Assembly: GCA_022822745.1 (NCBI GenBank)
Contig: JAJEAO010000084.1
Location: forward strand, 1 to 60,612
Origin: Acidobacteriota bacterium
GTDB taxonomy: Bacteria > Acidobacteriota > Vicinamibacteria > Marinacidobacterales > Marinacidobacteraceae
DNA length: 60,612 nt
Direction of reading: 5' to 3'
Shown: piece after piece, positions 1 to 10,893 of the stretch
Layout of the letters: every line of letters begins with the position of its first letter
How positions within the stretch are numbered: the first letter of the stretch is position 1
Made by a program: the position numbers and the translations under genes
Notes under the pieces: model-generated
The model's database searches: none
What the model was told of the DNA's origin: nothing
The model's input: only the letters and a program-made list of their open reading frames with translations

Positions 1-216
1 CAGAGCGCCGTCGCGAGGACCGCCGCGCCGAACGCCCCGAGCACGGAGGCGGCGCCCGCCCCCGACGGCGCGACGGCGACCAGGGCCGCCGCGCCTCCCG
101 CCGCGATCCCGGTGGCGAGGACGCCCTGCGGCCAGCCGGCGCGGGTGAGCAGCCGACTCTTCGAGGCAGCGCCCGTCACGTAGGGGAGCGCGGCCATCAG
201 CCACACCGGTCCGAGC
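1..216 (-). pseudogene. cobS: CobS-like C-terminal membrane fragment, fused in frame to CobT remnant
   Basis: Continuing down the minus strand in the same frame as the CobT remnant, the sequence becomes hydrophobic and Ala/Gly-rich. It contains GPVWLMAALPYVTGAASKSR followed by TRAGWPQG and another hydrophobic stretch, and it runs off the window edge. This resembles the C-terminal membrane part of adenosylcobinamide-GDP ribazoletransferase (CobS), which joins alpha-ribazole to adenosylcobinamide-GDP in the membrane. CobT supplies alpha-ribazole phosphate, so cobT and cobS are natural neighbours. The CobS N-terminal region, with its acidic metal-binding motifs, is absent. An in-frame deletion or an assembly collapse that joined the two genes is the simplest reading. 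The CobS assignment is by resemblance only. Confidence 0.45.
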
Positions 217-756
217 CGGGCCCCGGCCGCGGCGCCCAGCGCGAGACCCGTCTCGAGCGCCTCCTCCACATCGCCGAGCGCCATGGCGGGGCCCTCCGAG
301 AGGTCATCGGTCCCGGCCCGAACCTTCCGGTGCTCGATGCCCGACAGATTCGACACCTCGGACGCGACCCCCACATCCACGACCCGGACATCGGCGCCGC
401 ACTGCCGCCCCAGGACGTTGATCGCCGCCCCGCCGCGCGAGAAGTTCGCGCACATCTGCGCGGTCACTTCCGCGGGATAGGCGGAGACGCCCCGCGCGGC
501 CACCCCGTGATCCGCCGCGAACACGAAGATCACCGCCGGTTCGAGGGATGGTGGCGGATCCCCGAGCGCGACGCCGACCTGAAGCGCCAGCTCCTCCAGC
601 CGCCCGAGGCTGCCAGGGGGCTTGGTCAGGGCGTCGAGGTGGGCCCGGACCGAGCCGGGCTCGCGCCGGCGGCGCCACTCGGGCTATCGCGGCTTTCAGC
701 GTCAACGGACCTTCGGGATTTCCCCGGTCGGCGATCGGACCGGGCCTCATGGTCAC
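217..756 (-). pseudogene. cobT: Nicotinate-nucleotide-dimethylbenzimidazole phosphoribosyltransferase (CobT), N-terminal half only, frameshifted
   Basis: CobT transfers phosphoribose from nicotinate mononucleotide to dimethylbenzimidazole in the late cobalamin pathway. Typical blocks are present: ALTKPPGSLGRLEEL, FAADHGVAARGVSAYP, VTAQM.ANF and GGAAINVLGRQ, then VRAGTDDLSEGPAM. The natural N-terminus (LTLKAAIARVAPP) lies in another frame. That frame opens at 756 (GTG), with ATG at 750 and TTG at 704 as alternatives. The frame of the body is closed by a TAG at 686-684, so one extra base (or two missing) must lie between about 684 and 642. After about 150 residues the usual GIGEMGIGNTT block and the C-terminal catalytic Glu domain are missing and CobS-like sequence follows. 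The gene should be inactive unless the lesions are assembly errors. Confidence 0.7.
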
Positions 757-817
757 CGCGAAACAGGCTGCCTGCGCCCCGTCAGCGGGGTTCCGAGGGG
801 GTCCGCGGGAGGCTCGG

Positions 818-2605
818 TCAGTCCGCTCCCGAGGCCCGCCGGCGCCGGCCGGCCAGCGCGACCCCGACTTCGTCGAGCTGCGAGGTCCGGACCGACCCCG
901 GAGAACCGGTCATGAGGTCGGTGGCGGAGGTCGTCTTGGGGAAGGCGATGACCTCCCGGAGGCTCCTGGCCCCCGCCGCGAGCATCGCGATCCGGTCGAA
1001 TCCGAGCGCGATCCCCCCGTGAGGAGGGGTTCCGTACTCGAGGGCCTCGAGAAAGAACCCGAACCGCTCGCGGGCTTCCTCGGGCGGAACCCGCAGAGCG
1101 TCGAAGATGCGCTGCTGGGTCCGCCGGTCGTGGATCCGGATGCTGCCCCCGCCCATCTCGTAGCCGTTCGCGATCACGTCGTAGGCCAGCGAACGCGCCC
1201 GGAGCGGCTCGTCCTCGAGGAGGTGGAGATCCTCCGGGTGGGGGCTGGTGAACGGATGATGGACCGACGTGAGGCGCGACTCGGTCTCCGACCAGTCGAA
1301 GAGCGGGAAGTCCGTGACCCACGCCATCCGGAAGTCGTCCTTCCCGATCCAGCCCTCGCTGGTCGCGAGTCGTCTTCGGAGCGCCCCCAGCGCGACCGAC
1401 GCGGTGCGCGGCTCTCCGGCGACGAGGAGCAGCAGATCCCCCGAGGCGCCGCCCGCGGCCTCGAGCAGACGGAAGAGGCGATCCGGTCCCAGCATCCGGG
1501 CCAGCGGCGAGCGGACTGCGCCGTCCCGGAACGCGGCCCGGAACAGCCCGCCCGCTCCGGCGGCGACCGCGACCTTCTGGAGTTCGTCGAGCCGCTTCCG
1601 CGAGAAACCGGCGCACCCGGGCGCCGCGATCCCGCGCAGCGCGCCGCCACCGTCGAGGATGCTGTCGAGGATCCGGTGCCCGGAGTTCCGCGCGAGCTCG
1701 GTCAGGTCCGTGATTGCGGCGCCGTAGCGGAGATCGGGGCGATCCACGCCGTAGCGGTCCATCGCCTCCGCATGGGTGAATCGGGGAAACGGCGGCCGCA
1801 CCTCGATCCCCACCGCGCCGAGCGCCCGCCGAAACAGCCCCTCGGTGATCTCGATCACCAGCTCCGGATCGGCGAACGACATCTCGATGTCCACCTGCGT
1901 GAACTCCGGTTGCCGGTCCGCCCGAAGATCCTCGTCGCGGAAGCAGCGGGCGATCTGGTAGTAGCGGTCCACGCCGCCGATCATGAGGAGCTGCTTGAAG
2001 AGCTGGGGAGACTGCGGGAGCGCGTAGAACCGTCCCCGGTGGACCCGGGAGGGGACGAGATAGTCGCGGGCCCCCTCGGGCGTGGAGCGGGTCAGGAAAG
2101 GGGTCTCGACCTCGAGGAAACCGTGTCCGTCGAGGTGCGCCCGAATCTCGGAGGCGAGTCGCCCGCGGATGCGCAGGTTGCGCTGGAGCCGGGGATTGCG
2201 GAGCTCGAGGTAGCGGTAGCGAAGGCGCAGCTCTTCCGCCACATCGGCGGTCGCGGTCGGCGGGAAGGGCGGCGTGCGCGCTTCGCTGAGCACGCGAACG
2301 ACCTCTGCCTCCAGCTCGATCTCCCCGGTCTCGACTGCCGGGTTCACCGTCTCCGGTTCCCGAGCCAGCACCTGCCCTTCGATCGCGAGAACCCACCAGG
2401 CGCCAACCCGTTTCGCCACCCGGGCGGCGTCGGTTCCGGGACGGACGACGACCTGGGTCGTTCCCCGGTAATCGCCCAGGTCGAGGAACAGGAGCCCCCC
2501 GAGATCGCGGACGCGATCCACCCAGCCCGTCAGCACGACCCGTTCGCCGGCGTGCGCGCGCCGCAGCTCGGCGCAGTGGTGGGTGGGCCGGGCGCGCTCG
2601 CTCAC
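818..2605 (-). CDS. aspS: Aspartyl-tRNA synthetase
   Basis: Class II aminoacyl-tRNA synthetase that charges tRNA-Asp in the cytoplasm. The 595-residue product matches the bacterial AspRS length. An N-terminal OB anticodon-binding domain (VVLTGWVDRVRDLGGLLF) is followed by class II motif 2 (CFRDEDLRADRQPEFTQVD). A bacterial GAD insertion lies at about residues 285-420. The C-terminus carries MGGGSIRIHD and motif 3 (GIALGFDRIAML). The start is GTG at 2605-2603, which forms a GTGA overlap with the stop of the upstream carbonic-anhydrase-like gene, so the two are probably translationally coupled. Whether the enzyme is discriminating or also charges tRNA-Asn cannot be told here, because no gatCAB or asnS is in the window. 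Confidence 0.97.
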   Translation of the reverse strand: MSERARPTHHCAELRRAHAGERVVLTGWVDRVRDLGGLLFLDLGDYRGTTQVVVRPGTDAARVAKRVGAWWVLAIEGQVLAREPETVNPAVETGEIELEAEVVRVLSEARTPPFPPTATADVAEELRLRYRYLELRNPRLQRNLRIRGRLASEIRAHLDGHGFLEVETPFLTRSTPEGARDYLVPSRVHRGRFYALPQSPQLFKQLLMIGGVDRYYQIARCFRDEDLRADRQPEFTQVDIEMSFADPELVIEITEGLFRRALGAVGIEVRPPFPRFTHAEAMDRYGVDRPDLRYGAAITDLTELARNSGHRILDSILDGGGALRGIAAPGCAGFSRKRLDELQKVAVAAGAGGLFRAAFRDGAVRSPLARMLGPDRLFRLLEAAGGASGDLLLLVAGEPRTASVALGALRRRLATSEGWIGKDDFRMAWVTDFPLFDWSETESRLTSVHHPFTSPHPEDLHLLEDEPLRARSLAYDVIANGYEMGGGSIRIHDRRTQQRIFDALRVPPEEARERFGFFLEALEYGTPPHGGIALGFDRIAMLAAGARSLREVIAFPKTTSATDLMTGSPGSVRTSQLDEVGVALAGRRRRASGAD

Positions 2606-3123
2606 GACGTCATCCCGGGGACGAGGTACCGGTCCTTGAGCGCCACGTAGTTCGTCGCCGACCGCGCGAGGTGGGCGATCTCCCCGTCGGTCAGAGACCG
2701 GGCGATCCGACCGGGAATCCCCCGCACGAGCACCCGGGGCGGCACCCGCAGGCCGGGCGGCACGACCGCGCCGGCGGCGACCATCGCCTCGGTCCCGATC
2801 TCGGCCCCGTCGAGCACGACCGACCCCATGCCGATGAGACAGCGCCGTCCGACGGTGCAGGCGTGGACGATGGCTTGATGGCCCACGGTGACTTCCTCCC
2901 CGATCACGGTGCGCTCCCGTCCCTCGTTCACATGGACCACGGTCCCGTCCTGGATGTTGGAACGGGCCCCGACCCGGATCGAGTTCACGTCGCCGCGCAG
3001 CACCGCCCCGAACCATATGGAGACATCCTCGCCCAGATCCACATCTCCGACGACCGAAGCGGTCGGCGCCACGAACGCCGTCCTGGGGACGACGGGCGTG
3101 CGGCCTCCGAAAGGCAGGATCAT
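2602..3123 (-). CDS. Gamma-class carbonic anhydrase-like hexapeptide-repeat protein
   Basis: A left-handed beta-helix protein of the YrdA/CaiE/gamma-carbonic-anhydrase group. The sequence has the usual opening (GRTPVVPRTAFVAPTASVVGDV), then DVSIWFGAVLRGD, NIQDGTVVHV and GHQAIVHACTVG, with hexapeptide turns throughout. Histidines that could bind metal are in HVNEG, VGHQAIVH and nearby. ATG at 3123 gives 173 residues, the family's usual size. An in-frame GTG at 3183 would add 20 residues of low-complexity sequence and is less likely. Many members lack measurable carbonic anhydrase activity, so the reaction is uncertain. It overlaps the aspS start by four bases. Confidence 0.85.
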   Translation of the reverse strand: MILPFGGRTPVVPRTAFVAPTASVVGDVDLGEDVSIWFGAVLRGDVNSIRVGARSNIQDGTVVHVNEGRERTVIGEEVTVGHQAIVHACTVGRRCLIGMGSVVLDGAEIGTEAMVAAGAVVPPGLRVPPRVLVRGIPGRIARSLTDGEIAHLARSATNYVALKDRYLVPGMTS

Positions 3124-3235
3124 GGTGGGGTCGGGGAACAGACCGGCGCGGCCTCCCGGCGCAGCGGGGGCGGAGGGTACCACGGGGCCGGGGCTCCCGA
3201 AGAGCCATCGCTACAATGCGGCTCCAACCCTCCTC

Positions 3236-4171
3236 ATGGCCCCGAAGGCTCCCTCCCGCCCTGCCCTTCCGCGATGGATGGCGACCCTCCGGGAACGGCT
3301 GGAACGACGATCCGGCCCCCTCGAAGTCAGTCCGATCACCGGATTGCCCCTCGACCACCTCGACGCCGGACTCCACACCGGCCGCCGCGGCCTGCTGTCC
3401 GCGGCGATTCTCCACGGCGCGCTCGGCGCCCTGATCGTCCTCGGCGTGTTCACGGCCGAGGAGATCACGGACGGCGACGACGGGTTCGATCTTCCCGGCC
3501 TCGTGTTCCTCGCCGAGGAGGGACCTGGCGGCGGCGGCGGCGGAGGCGGTGACGAGTCCGAGGCCGACCCGGCGGAGAACCAGCTCGAGGGCGAGGATCT
3601 CGCGCTCGCCGCGGTGGTCACCGCGCCCGACCCGGCGGATCTCGTGTTCGACGACCCCGAAGCCAGCGAAGTGGACGAAGAGATGCTCGAGGAGGCGATC
3701 CGGGCGCCCTTCGCCGACACGATGCCCGACGCCGAGTCGCTCGCCGGGCTGCTTCGCGACGCCTCCAGCCTGCTCGCCGGGCCCGGACGCGGGGGCGGCG
3801 CGGGCACCGGCCAGGGCGGCGGCATCGGTGAAGGGGACGGCGACGGGATCGGCGAGGGCTTCGGAGGCGGCTTCGGGGGCGGCGCCTACCGGATCGGGAG
3901 CGGCGTGGAGCCGCCGCAGCTCCGCCGGCAGATCACGCCGGAGTACACCGATGACGCGCTCGCCCGCAAGATCGAAGGCATCGTCGTCCTCGAAGTCGTG
4001 ATCCTCAGCAGCGGGCGGGTCGGCCCGGCGCGCGTCATCCGCAGCCTCGACGCCGGACTCGACGAGAAGGCCATCGCCGCCGTCCGCGAGTGGCTGTTCG
4101 TCCCCGGCTCGTTCCGCGGCGAGGCGGTGGATGTCCTCGCCGAGATCGAAGTCGAGTTCCGCCTGCTGTAG
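3236..4171 (+). CDS. TonB-family protein with a Gly/acidic periplasmic linker
   Basis: The C-terminal ~90 residues form a TonB energy-transduction domain, with RRQITPEYTDDALARKIEG, VVLEVVI, GRVGPARVIRSLD and the AVREWLFVPG block. One membrane anchor lies at about residues 47-66 (LLSAAILHGALGALIVLGVF). The linker between them is Gly-rich and acidic (GPGGGGGGGGDESEADP, then GGGFGGGAYRIGSG) rather than the usual Pro/Lys-rich spacer. It probably couples the inner-membrane proton motive force to outer-membrane receptors or acts in envelope assembly. ATG at 3236 was chosen; ATG at 3278 is a second option. TACAAT at 3212-3217 could serve as a -10. The gene is divergent from the carbonic-anhydrase-like gene. 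Confidence 0.85.
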   Translation: MAPKAPSRPALPRWMATLRERLERRSGPLEVSPITGLPLDHLDAGLHTGRRGLLSAAILHGALGALIVLGVFTAEEITDGDDGFDLPGLVFLAEEGPGGGGGGGGDESEADPAENQLEGEDLALAAVVTAPDPADLVFDDPEASEVDEEMLEEAIRAPFADTMPDAESLAGLLRDASSLLAGPGRGGGAGTGQGGGIGEGDGDGIGEGFGGGFGGGAYRIGSGVEPPQLRRQITPEYTDDALARKIEGIVVLEVVILSSGRVGPARVIRSLDAGLDEKAIAAVREWLFVPGSFRGEAVDVLAEIEVEFRLL

Positions 4172-4190
4172 GGCGCTCCCGCCACCTCGC

Positions 4191-4874
4191 TCAGGAGTTC
4201 CGGCGGTCGAGGTAGGCCTCCATGTCGGCGCGGAGGCCTTCGTGGAGCTGAACGAGTACGGCGAGCCGACCGTAGAGGCGCCGGACGCCGGCGCCGACCT
4301 GCTCGATGTCCCGGATCGCCGCGCTCCCCTGGAGCTCGATCAGATCCTCGGTCGTCCGGGTCAGGACGACGAGGTAGCGCTCGAGGCGCTCGTACTCGCG
4401 GGCGCGGGCGATCACCCAGTCGTAGTCGAAGTAGGGAGCGGCCTGACTCGACTGGGCCACGCGCCACGAGGCGGTGGAGATCTCGGGCAGATCCCATTCG
4501 AACGTCAGTTCGAGGCCGCTTTCGAGGGGTTCACCGCGCTGCATGCGGGCGAGCGCGCCGAGCGCCGCCTCCATTTCGTCGCGCTTCGCGATCAGTCCGG
4601 GCTCCGCCCGCCGGAACTCGGCCAGGTTCTCCCCGATCTCCAGATCCACGGCGGCCCGGGCGCGGTCCGCGAAGGCGCGAAGCTGTCGGGTCTCCCTCCA
4701 CTCCTCGACGCCGAGGGCGGCGAGTACGGCGAAGACGACCATGAGCGCCTCGATCGCGATCTCGCCGAGCCCGCGTCGCCGGCGAACCGGGACGGCGGCC
4801 GGCTCCGGCTCCGCGGCGACCGGTTCGGCGCCGTCGTCGCGGACCGGTTCGGGGTTCGCCGGCGGGGCGGTCAT
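4191..4874 (-). CDS. Uncharacterised membrane-anchored coiled-coil protein
   Basis: A 227-residue protein with a Pro/Glu/Ala-rich N-terminus, a basic RRRR patch and one predicted transmembrane segment at about residues 39-55 (EALMVVFAVLAALGVEEW). The rest is mostly helical and charged, with periodic Leu/Ala suggesting coiled coil (LRAFADRARAAVDLEIGENL). The sequence EWRETRQLR after the membrane segment is typical of small anchored proteins of unknown role. The ATG overlaps the stop of the upstream dUTPase gene by four bases (ATGA), so it is co-translated at the end of the nucleotide-sanitation operon. No function can be assigned. Confidence 0.75.
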   Translation of the reverse strand: MTAPPANPEPVRDDGAEPVAAEPEPAAVPVRRRRGLGEIAIEALMVVFAVLAALGVEEWRETRQLRAFADRARAAVDLEIGENLAEFRRAEPGLIAKRDEMEAALGALARMQRGEPLESGLELTFEWDLPEISTASWRVAQSSQAAPYFDYDWVIARAREYERLERYLVVLTRTTEDLIELQGSAAIRDIEQVGAGVRRLYGRLAVLVQLHEGLRADMEAYLDRRNS

Positions 4875-5380
4875 TCGTTCTGGTAGGCCCCCGAGTAGAG
4901 GCGGTCGGCGGGCCGATCGAGGCGAAAGAAGACGAGCTGCAGCACCCGGGCCCGGGGCGTGAGGCGGATCCCGGCGGGGTGGTGGACGGTGAGGAGCGAT
5001 CCGCTGCGGCCGCTGTATCCGGAGTCCCACAGAGCGGTTCCGATGTGGGCGCCGCTGCGGAGAAGCGAGGAGCGGGTCCGGCCGATGGCGAAGACGTCCG
5101 GCGGGATGTTCACAACCTCGTGGTAGCGGATCCAGAACGCGCCCGGCCCGAGGCGCCAACCCCCGTCGGCGCGCGGCGGGAGCGGACGGGACGCGGGGAT
5201 CTCCCGTCCGGAGTTGTCGAAATCCACCCGGCCGGGAGCGTCGTCGAACCGCGCGACCTCGGCGAGCGTGAGATCCACGCCGTTCATCTGGATCTGGAGA
5301 TCGGGGTCGCGAAGCCCTTCGAGGAGCGGCGGGTTCCACTCCAGACATCGCCGGAGGCTCTTGCCCGCGATCAGCTCCAC
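4871..5380 (-). CDS. Archaeal-type dUTP diphosphatase (DCD/dUTPase fold)
   Basis: A 169-residue trimeric-fold protein related to dCTP deaminase and archaeal dUTPase, expected to hydrolyse dUTP to dUMP and pyrophosphate. Visible features are LQIQMNGVDLTL near the N-terminus, the PPDVFAIGRTRSSLLRSG block containing the trimer-interface Arg-Ser-Ser, and TALWDSGYSGRSGSLLTVH, which matches the active-site loop. The C-terminus (ARVLQLVFFRL) resembles the family. The start is GTG at 5380, 10 bases after the dcd stop. Next to dcd it would complete a dCTP to dUTP to dUMP route that supplies thymidylate precursors and limits uracil in DNA. It could instead be a second deaminase-like paralogue. Confidence 0.8.
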   Translation of the reverse strand: MELIAGKSLRRCLEWNPPLLEGLRDPDLQIQMNGVDLTLAEVARFDDAPGRVDFDNSGREIPASRPLPPRADGGWRLGPGAFWIRYHEVVNIPPDVFAIGRTRSSLLRSGAHIGTALWDSGYSGRSGSLLTVHHPAGIRLTPRARVLQLVFFRLDRPADRLYSGAYQNE

Positions 5381-5390
5381 GCCGGTTCGC

Positions 5391-5963
5391 TCACTCCTTC
5401 AGCCGACCGATCGTCGGCAGCGTGATGCGCTCCTGTCCCTGGTACTTGCCCCGGCGGTCCCGGTAGCTGACTTCGCACGGCTCGTCGCTCTCGAGGAAGA
5501 GAACCTGCGCGATGCCCTCCCCGGCGTAGATCCGGCACGGGAGCGGCGTCGTGTTCGAGATCTCGAGCGTCGCGTTCCCCTCCCACTCGGCATCGAACCC
5601 GGTCACGTTGATGATGATCCCGCAGCGGGCGTAGGTGGACTTCCCGAGGCAGATGCCATAGACATTCCGCGGCATTCGGAAGTTCTCGATCGTGTTGGAG
5701 AGCGCGAACGAGTTCGGGGGAATGACGCAGACCTCGCCCTTGTAGTCCACGAAGCTCCGCGGATCGAAGTTCTTGGGGTCCACGATCGCGGTGTGAACGT
5801 TCGTGAAGATCTTGAACTCGTCGGAGACGCGGATGTCGTAGCCGTAGGCCGAGAGGCCGTAGGAAATGACACCCTCGGTCACCTGGTGATCCACGAACGG
5901 CTCGATCATCCGGTGCTCGCGGGCCATCCGGCGGATCCAGCGGTCCGGCTTGATGCTCGGCAT
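5391..5963 (-). CDS. dcd: dCTP deaminase
   Basis: Deaminates dCTP to dUTP for thymidylate synthesis. The product is 190 residues, within the usual 188-193. Diagnostic blocks are [57 protein letters not shown] (which includes the catalytic Glu and substrate-binding Arg) and the C-terminal [16 protein letters not shown] at 5963 aligns with the family's MSIKSDRWI-type start. It lies 31 bases after ndk and 10 bases before the dUTPase gene, in one operon. Confidence 0.96.
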   Translation of the reverse strand: MPSIKPDRWIRRMAREHRMIEPFVDHQVTEGVISYGLSAYGYDIRVSDEFKIFTNVHTAIVDPKNFDPRSFVDYKGEVCVIPPNSFALSNTIENFRMPRNVYGICLGKSTYARCGIIINVTGFDAEWEGNATLEISNTTPLPCRIYAGEGIAQVLFLESDEPCEVSYRDRRGKYQGQERITLPTIGRLKE

Positions 5964-5994
5964 GAATCTCCGTGGCGCCGGCTCCGGCTCGCCC

Positions 5995-6408
5995 TCAGAC
6001 GAGCTCGACGGCCGGGAAGAAGTACGCGATCTCGATCGCGGCGTTCGCCTCCGAATCCGATCCGTGGATCGCGTTCTGCCCGATGGACCCACCGAACCGG
6101 GCCCGGATGGAGCCCTCCTCGGCGTCGGCGGGGTTCGTGGCCCCCATGGCGACTCGCAACGCGGCGACGGCGGCGTCGTCGCGCTCGAGAACGGCCACGA
6201 TGGCCGGCCCCGACGACATGAACTCTGTGAGCTCGCCGAAGAAGGGACGCTCCCGGTGGACGGCGTAGAAGCCCTCCGCTTCCCGCCGGGTCATCCGCAC
6301 CATCCGCATCGCCCGGATGCGGAAACCCCGGCCCTCGAGGTCGGCGAGGATGCGCCCGGCGTGGCCGGCGGCCACGGCGTCGGGCTTCACGATCGTGAAT
6401 GTGAGCAT
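5995..6408 (-). CDS. ndk: Nucleoside diphosphate kinase
   Basis: Transfers the gamma-phosphate between nucleoside tri- and diphosphates through a phosphohistidine. The 137-residue product starts [15 protein letters not shown] and carries the active-site motif NAIHGSDS. The neighbouring [17 protein letters not shown] segment lines the nucleotide site. It lies 23 bases after sucD, so GTP or ATP made by succinyl-CoA synthetase can be redistributed by a co-expressed kinase. This pairing is seen in other bacteria. Confidence 0.97.
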   Translation of the reverse strand: MLTFTIVKPDAVAAGHAGRILADLEGRGFRIRAMRMVRMTRREAEGFYAVHRERPFFGELTEFMSSGPAIVAVLERDDAAVAALRVAMGATNPADAEEGSIRARFGGSIGQNAIHGSDSEANAAIEIAYFFPAVELV

Positions 6409-6431
6409 CGTCTGTCCTTCCGGATCGCGCC

Positions 6432-7307
6432 TCAGCGGGCGGCGAGGGAGGCTTCCATCGCGGCGCCGAGATCCGCCGGGCTCTCGACGACCCGGCAGCC
6501 GGCGGAGCGCAGCGCCTCCATCTTGTCGGCGGCGGTCCCCTTGCCGCCCATCACGATGGCGCCGGCATGCCCCATCCGGCGTCCCGGAGGGGCGGTCTGA
6601 CCGGCGATGAAGCCGACCACCGGCTTGCTGAACCGGCGCCGGATGAAGTCGGCCGCTTCCTCCTCCGCGCTGCCGCCGATCTCCCCGATCAGGATGACCG
6701 CCTCGGTCTCCTCGTCGGCCTCGAACCGCTCGAGGACATCCACGAACGAGGTGCCGATGACCGGGTCGCCTCCGATCCCGATGCAGGTGCTCTGGCCGAT
6801 GCCGCGCTCGGTGAGCTGGTGGACCGCCTCGTAGGTGAGGGTTCCGCTGCGAGATACGACCCCGACGGACCCCTCGCGATGGATGAAGCCGGGCATGATC
6901 CCGACCTTCGCCTGGCCGGGGGTGATGACGCCGGGGCAGTTCGGCCCGACAAGTCGGGACGGCCCGCCTTCCGCCGCCCGCATCGCGCGCACCATGTCGC
7001 GGGCGGGAATGTTCTCGGTGATCGCGACGACGAGCCCCACTCCCGCGTCCATGGCCTCGGCGATCGCGTCGGCGGCGAACGGGCGCGGCACCACGACGAG
7101 CGACGTGTTCGCCCCGGTCCGCTCCACGGCTTCGGCGACGGTGTCGAAGATCGGGACGCCGACCGCCTCCTGTCCGCCCTTGCCGGGCGTCACGCCGGCG
7201 ACGAGGGTCGTGCCGTAGTCGCGGCACTGCGCGGTGTGGAACGCGCCCTCGCGCCCGGTGATCCCCTGGACGAGAAGGCGGGTCTCGCTTCCGACGAGTA
7301 TGGCCAT
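6432..7307 (-). CDS. sucD: Succinate-CoA ligase, alpha subunit
   Basis: Alpha subunit of succinyl-CoA synthetase in the TCA cycle. It has 291 residues and starts [18 protein letters not shown]. The N-terminal CoA-binding Rossmann domain includes GREGAFH and VTPGKGG. The phosphohistidine loop [15 protein letters not shown] lies near the C-terminus. It sits eight bases after sucC, and the two subunits form the heteromer. Confidence 0.97.
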   Translation of the reverse strand: MAILVGSETRLLVQGITGREGAFHTAQCRDYGTTLVAGVTPGKGGQEAVGVPIFDTVAEAVERTGANTSLVVVPRPFAADAIAEAMDAGVGLVVAITENIPARDMVRAMRAAEGGPSRLVGPNCPGVITPGQAKVGIMPGFIHREGSVGVVSRSGTLTYEAVHQLTERGIGQSTCIGIGGDPVIGTSFVDVLERFEADEETEAVILIGEIGGSAEEEAADFIRRRFSKPVVGFIAGQTAPPGRRMGHAGAIVMGGKGTAADKMEALRSAGCRVVESPADLGAAMEASLAAR

Positions 7308-7315
7308 GACTCCCT

Positions 7316-8479
7316 CTACACGGCCTCGAGCCGCGCCACCACCTTCTCGGCGGCGTCCTGCATCGAGGAGGCGGTCGTGAAGTCGAGGCCGGACTCCTCG
7401 AGCATCCGGCGGGCGATCTCCACGTTCGTCCCTTCCATTCGGATCACGATCGGCAGCGTCACTCCGAGCGAGCGCACCGCGGCGATGAGCCCTTCCGCGA
7501 GCCGGTCGCAGCGCAGGATCCCGCCGAAGATGTTGATCAGGACCGCGCGCACCGAAGGGTCGGAGGACAGGATCCGGAAGGCGTTCTCGATCTGCTCGGC
7601 GTTCGCCCCGCCGCCGACGTCGAGGAAGTTGGCCGGCGAGGCGCCGGCGAGCTTCACGATGTCCATCGTGGCCATCGCGAGCCCGGCGCCATTCACCATG
7701 CAGCCGACGGAGCCGTCCAGCTTGATGTAGTTCAGGTGGTGGCGGCTCGCTTCCACCTCGAGCGGGGACTCCTCGTGCACGTCCCGCAGCGACGCGACTC
7801 TCGGCTGCCGGAACAGCGCGCTGTCGTCCACGCTGACCTTGGCGTCGAGGGCCAGCACCTCGCCGTCCCCGGTCACGAGCATCGGGTTGATCTCGACCTG
7901 GCTGGCGTCGAGGCCGTCGAAGGCGCGGTAGAGCGAGGTCAGGAACCGGGCGGCGCGCCCTGCGGTCCTGCCCGACAGGCCGAGCCCGAACGCAAGGCGG
8001 CGCGCCTGGAACGGCTGCAGACCGACGGCGGGATCCACGGTGACCGTCAGGATCCGGTCAGGGTCGGTGGCGGCGACCTCCTCGATGTCCATCCCGCCCG
8101 CGGCGCTCGCGATGGCGATGGGCCGGCCACTGGAGCGATCCACGAGGAAGCTCGCATAGAGCTCCCGGGCGATGTCCACTCCCTCCTCGACGAGGAGTCG
8201 CCGGACCAGGCGTCCTTCGGGACCGGTCTGCTTCGTGACCAGCGTGTTCCCGAGGAGCGCCTCGGCCGCGTCGCGCGCGGCTGCGGCGTCCCGGACCAGC
8301 CGGACGCCGCCGGCCTTGCCGCGACCCCCGGCGTGGATCTGGGCCTTGACGACGACCGGGTAGCCGAGCCCGTCGGCGGCGGCCACCGCCTCCTCCGCGG
8401 TGAACGCGACCTGACCCCGGGGCGTGGCCACGCCGTACTCCGCGAGAAGCGCCTTCGCCTGGTGCTCGTGGAGGTTCAC
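7316..8479 (-). CDS. sucC: Succinate-CoA ligase, beta subunit
   Basis: The ATP-grasp subunit that binds nucleotide and succinate. It has 387 residues and starts [17 protein letters not shown], the family signature. Conserved blocks include [17 protein letters not shown], the [19 protein letters not shown] metal/nucleotide region, and [15 protein letters not shown] with NFLDVGGGA near the CoA-binding end. The ATG is one base after the mdh stop, which implies tight translational coupling. Confidence 0.97.
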   Translation of the reverse strand: MNLHEHQAKALLAEYGVATPRGQVAFTAEEAVAAADGLGYPVVVKAQIHAGGRGKAGGVRLVRDAAAARDAAEALLGNTLVTKQTGPEGRLVRRLLVEEGVDIARELYASFLVDRSSGRPIAIASAAGGMDIEEVAATDPDRILTVTVDPAVGLQPFQARRLAFGLGLSGRTAGRAARFLTSLYRAFDGLDASQVEINPMLVTGDGEVLALDAKVSVDDSALFRQPRVASLRDVHEESPLEVEASRHHLNYIKLDGSVGCMVNGAGLAMATMDIVKLAGASPANFLDVGGGANAEQIENAFRILSSDPSVRAVLINIFGGILRCDRLAEGLIAAVRSLGVTLPIVIRMEGTNVEIARRMLEESGLDFTTASSMQDAAEKVVARLEAV

Positions 8480-8480
8480 G

Positions 8481-9419
8481 TCAGACTCCGATCTTCGTGA
8501 TCAGCTCGCGCACGGCGGCCGCGGAGCGATCCAGGTCCGCCTGCTCCTCCGGCGTGAGCCGGATCTGGACGATCTCCTCGATCCCGCCGCGCCCGAGCTT
8601 CACCGGGACGCCCAGGTAGATCCCCTCCATCCCGTACTCGCCGTCCAGGTAGGCGGCGCAGGGGAGGATCTTGCGGCGGTCCAGAAGGATGGCGTCCACC
8701 ATCTCGGCGATCGCGGCGGAAGGGGCGTAGTAGGCGGAGCCCGTCTTCAGGTAGGACACGATCTCGCCGCCGCCCTGCCGGGTCCGCTGGACGATCCGCT
8801 CGATCGCATCCTCCTCGAGCACCTCGGGAAGCGGGATGCCGGCGACCGTGGAATAGCGCGGCAGCGGCACCATGTCGTCGCCGTGGCCGCCGAGCACGAA
8901 GGCGTGGATGTTCTCGACCGAAACGTCCAGCTCCGCCGCGATGAACGCGCGCATCCGCGCCGAATCGAGGATCCCCGCCATTCCCACGACCCGCTGGCGC
9001 GAGAACCCGCTCGTCCGGAGCGCCGTCTGAGCCATGGCGTCGAGCGGGTTCGAGACGACGATGATGACCGCGTCGGGCGAGACTGCGACCGCCGACTCGG
9101 TGACCTGCTTCACGATGGCGTGGTTCTTCCGGAGCAGGTCGTCCCGGCTCATCCCCGCCTTCCGGGGCAGACCGGCGGTGATCACGACGATGTCGGACCC
9201 CGCCGTGTCCTGGTAGTCGCAGGTTCCCGATACGGAGGCGTCGCTGCCGGTCACCGGGCAGGCCTCGAGCATGTCGAGCCCCTTGCCCTGGGGGATGCCG
9301 TCCACGATGTCGATCAGGACGACGTCGGCGAGGCCGGCGTCCGCCAGCCGCTGCGCCGTCGTCGCGCCGACGTTCCCGGCGCCGACGACGGTGACCTTGA
9401 AGCGTCTCCCGGCTCCCAT
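8481..9419 (-). CDS. mdh: Malate dehydrogenase (LDH-like type)
   Basis: Oxidises malate to oxaloacetate with NAD. It has 312 residues. The N-terminal nucleotide-binding motif is [14 protein letters not shown], with an acidic IDIVDG that favours NAD. Other motifs are [17 protein letters not shown] (substrate-binding Arg), VSNPLDAM and the catalytic [13 protein letters not shown]. The [11 protein letters not shown] block places it in the lactate-dehydrogenase-like MDH group rather than the E. coli type. It lies 57 bases downstream of icd. Confidence 0.96.
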   Translation of the reverse strand: MGAGRRFKVTVVGAGNVGATTAQRLADAGLADVVLIDIVDGIPQGKGLDMLEACPVTGSDASVSGTCDYQDTAGSDIVVITAGLPRKAGMSRDDLLRKNHAIVKQVTESAVAVSPDAVIIVVSNPLDAMAQTALRTSGFSRQRVVGMAGILDSARMRAFIAAELDVSVENIHAFVLGGHGDDMVPLPRYSTVAGIPLPEVLEEDAIERIVQRTRQGGGEIVSYLKTGSAYYAPSAAIAEMVDAILLDRRKILPCAAYLDGEYGMEGIYLGVPVKLGRGGIEEIVQIRLTPEEQADLDRSAAAVRELITKIGV

Positions 9420-9476
9420 GACTCTTCTCCTGTGGGTTCGGCCGGAGACGGCGGGCGCCGCCAGCGCCCCCGTCCC

Positions 9477-10877
<1,401 letters not shown>

Positions 10878-10893
10878 GCTCTCGGTTGGGATG

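Noticed and set aside
548..2650. A 700-codon plus-strand frame opposite aspS
   Set aside because: Its codon pattern is the mirror of the aspS frame and it encodes Arg/Pro/Gly-rich sequence with no domain; aspS is unmistakable on the other strand.
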